A stretch of DNA of 64,000 nucleotides, from contig JAOPHQ010002305.1 in the NCBI GenBank assembly GCA_030340625.1, forward strand, positions 66,001 through 130,000. Direction: 5' to 3'. Shown one piece after another: positions 62,525 through 64,000 of this stretch. Position 1 is the stretch's first letter. Each line of letters opens with the position of its first letter. Source of the DNA: Merluccius polli (Eukaryota; Chordata; Actinopteri; Gadiformes; Merlucciidae). The translations under genes and the position numbers were made by a program. The notes beneath the pieces were generated by a model that saw nothing but the letters and a program-made list of their open reading frames with translations, did no database searches and was not told the DNA's origin.

Positions 62525-64000
62525 ATGGAATCGATCCCCAGCCAGCTCTCAGTGGGACGAGACTCCAACTCTTCCCCTGCGTCGAAGCAGGACGCGCAGA
62601 GCTTCTCCGGCACCGGATCCCTCAAACCGAACCAGGTCAGCGAGACCTCGCTGTACGGGGTCCCCATCGTGTCCCTGGTCATAGATGGACAGGAGAGACT
62701 GTGCCTGGCGCAAATCTCCAACACGCTGCTGAAGAACTACAGCTACAACGAGATCCACAACCGGCGGGTCGCCCTGGGCATCACCTGTGTCCAGTGCACG
62801 CCGGTCCAGCTGGAGATACTGAGGCGTGCGGGCGCCATGCCCATCTCCTCCAGGCGCTGCGGCATGATCACCAAACGCGAGGCCGAGCGGCTGTGCAAGT
62901 CGTTTCTGGGCGCGCACAACCCCCCAAAACTACCGGAAAATTTCGCATTTGACGTCTCCCACGAGTGCGCCTGGGGTAGCAGGGGCAGTTTTATACCCGC
63001 TAGATATAACAGTTCAAGGGCAAAATGCATCAAATGCACCTTTTGCAACATGTATTTTTCCCCCAATAAATTTATATTCCATTCCCATCGCACACCCGAG
63101 TCCAAGTACACCCAACCAGACGCGGCCAACTTTAATTCATGGAGGAGACACCTCAAACTGACCGACAAAAACTCCTCCGACGATATCAACCACGCGTGGG
63201 AAGACGTGAAAGCCATGTTTAACGGCGGCAGCCGAAAGAGGACACTGCCCATGAGCGGCTCGGACATGTCCTCTCCCATGCAATCGCAGGCCTCGTCCAA
63301 CCACGCGCAGAGAGGCTCCCCCGAGGTGGGCCACAAAAGTTTGAGGTGCGACGAGGACAGAGGCAGTGGCCTGAGCTTGGCGACCGCCCCGCGGAACTAC
63401 CCCATCATCCCGGTACCCAGTAAGGGGTTCGGGATGCTGCAGAAGATACCGCCGCCCCTGTTTCCCCATCCCTACGGATTCCCCGGGTTCGGACTGTGTC
63501 CGAAGAAGGACGACGGTTTGGCGGACTCTAACAAAGCCAACGTCCCCGCGGTCTTCTGGCCCAGCGCGAAGGACAGCCTCTATCCCGCTTTCCCCATGTT
63601 TTGGCCCACGGCCGGCGGCCTACCGCTGCCGCCTTTCCAGCAACAGTCCCCCCCCAAGCCCCCCGCGGAGCTCTTCGGCGTCAGGCAGACCGACCCGGAG
63701 GTCTCGGACCAGAGCGACAGATGCACCAACGATACGCCCAACGACAGCTACCACGACAGCGAGCGGTCCCCCGGCGCGCAGTCCACCCGAAACGACGAGG
63801 ACAGGTCCGGGGACGAGAGCCGCTCCGCGGACGGCTCCCACGCCGGCCAGAGGAAAGCGAGCTACGTCTCGGCCTTCAGGCCCGTGGTGAAAGACGCCGA
63901 CGCCATCGCCAAACTCTACGGCAACCGAGACGCGTACGGCGGCGCGCGCTCCGGGTACCTGTCGCCGGACTTTGTCAGCGAGAGCTCCAGTTACAGGTCA
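62525..64000 (+). CDS. skor1: SKOR1 (LBXCOR1) SKI family transcriptional corepressor 1, 5' part
   Basis: SKOR1 is a nuclear SKI/SNO-family corepressor of post-mitotic neurons that partners LBX1 and can bind SMADs. The reading frame is open for 492 codons to the window edge. It starts MESIPSQLSVGRDSNSSPAS, which lines up with human MEALTTQLGPGREGSSSPNS. The SKI/DACH-type domain spans about residues 40-130 (SLYGVPIVSLVIDGQERLCL; KNYSYNEIHNRRVALGITC). A SMAD4-binding (SAND-like) domain spans about 137-230 with clustered Cys/His (C168, C171, C174, H186, H188, H209) and the FNSWRRHLKL string. A Pro/Phe/Trp-rich stretch at about 290-380 is followed by an Asp/Ser/Arg-rich stretch, then YVSAFRPVVKDADAIAKLYG, conserved in SKOR1. 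The C-terminal coiled coil lies beyond the window. Codon use is strongly GC-rich, unlike MAP2K5. Teleosts can have two copies (skor1a/skor1b); I cannot say which this is. Confidence 0.96.
   Translation, partial: MESIPSQLSVGRDSNSSPASKQDAQSFSGTGSLKPNQVSETSLYGVPIVSLVIDGQERLCLAQISNTLLKNYSYNEIHNRRVALGITCVQCTPVQLEILRRAGAMPISSRRCGMITKREAERLCKSFLGAHNPPKLPENFAFDVSHECAWGSRGSFIPARYNSSRAKCIKCTFCNMYFSPNKFIFHSHRTPESKYTQPDAANFNSWRRHLKLTDKNSSDDINHAWEDVKAMFNGGSRKRTLPMSGSDMSSPMQSQASSNHAQRGSPEVGHKSLRCDEDRGSGLSLATAPRNYPIIPVPSKGFGMLQKIPPPLFPHPYGFPGFGLCPKKDDGLADSNKANVPAVFWPSAKDSLYPAFPMFWPTAGGLPLPPFQQQSPPKPPAELFGVRQTDPEVSDQSDRCTNDTPNDSYHDSERSPGAQSTRNDEDRSGDESRSADGSHAGQRKASYVSAFRPVVKDADAIAKLYGNRDAYGGARSGYLSPDFVSESSSYRS

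Noticed and set aside
62456..62527. Upstream in-frame ATG at 62456 as the SKOR1 start
   Set aside because: It would add 23 residues with no likeness to SKOR1, and acceptor-like sequence lies within the extension. The 62525 ATG aligns with the human start.
62401..62952. 183-codon + strand frame overlapping the start of SKOR1
   Set aside because: It is in a different frame; the SKOR1 frame from 62525 matches known SKOR1 protein throughout and stays open to the window end.

Overview
This is vertebrate DNA, almost certainly from a teleost fish. It shows a many-exon gene with GT-AG introns, very long GT/CA, TA and CT microsatellites, frequent C/G homopolymers, and fish-type DNA transposons (hAT-like elements, foldback MITEs). 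There are no prokaryotic features, and nearly all long open frames are microsatellite translations or intronic noise.

Layout: positions 1-441 are promoter/5'UTR. From 442 to 52583 (+) lies a complete MAP2K5 (MEK5) gene with 22 coding exons. I assembled it by reading splice sites and checking codon phase across every junction; it gives 449 residues, or 438 from a second in-frame ATG. The 3'UTR runs to a poly(A) signal at 54497. About 8 kb of intergenic DNA follows, holding a 14-bp-unit minisatellite, homopolymer tracts, a GA run, a CpG-rich block and several low-repeat, homeobox-motif-rich segments. At 62525 the SKOR1 (LBXCOR1) coding sequence begins, also on +, and stays open to the window edge (492 codons). 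The SKI/DACH-type domain and the SMAD4-binding domain are both inside. The order MAP2K5 then SKOR1, same strand, is the arrangement of human 15q23 (from memory).

How the genes work: MAP2K5 is the dual-specificity kinase between MEKK2/3 and ERK5. SKOR1 is a neuronal SKI-family transcriptional corepressor. They are not known to act in one pathway, but MAP2K5 introns in vertebrates are thought to carry SKOR1 regulatory DNA. Several intronic and intergenic stretches here have that look, though only alignment can show conservation.

Most notable non-gene structure: a hAT-like element with a second foldback MITE nested in it (2931-3710); a MITE ending 30 bp before exon 11; a GT array forming the exon 4 splice donor; a 1.2-kb element with subterminal repeats and an N-terminal transposase-like ORF (30437-31674); a hAT element with a perfect 8-bp target duplication (51061-51889); the minisatellite at 56853-57635 flanked by direct repeats; and a four-tract G-quadruplex motif 70 bp before the SKOR1 start. 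I found no new multi-gene system.
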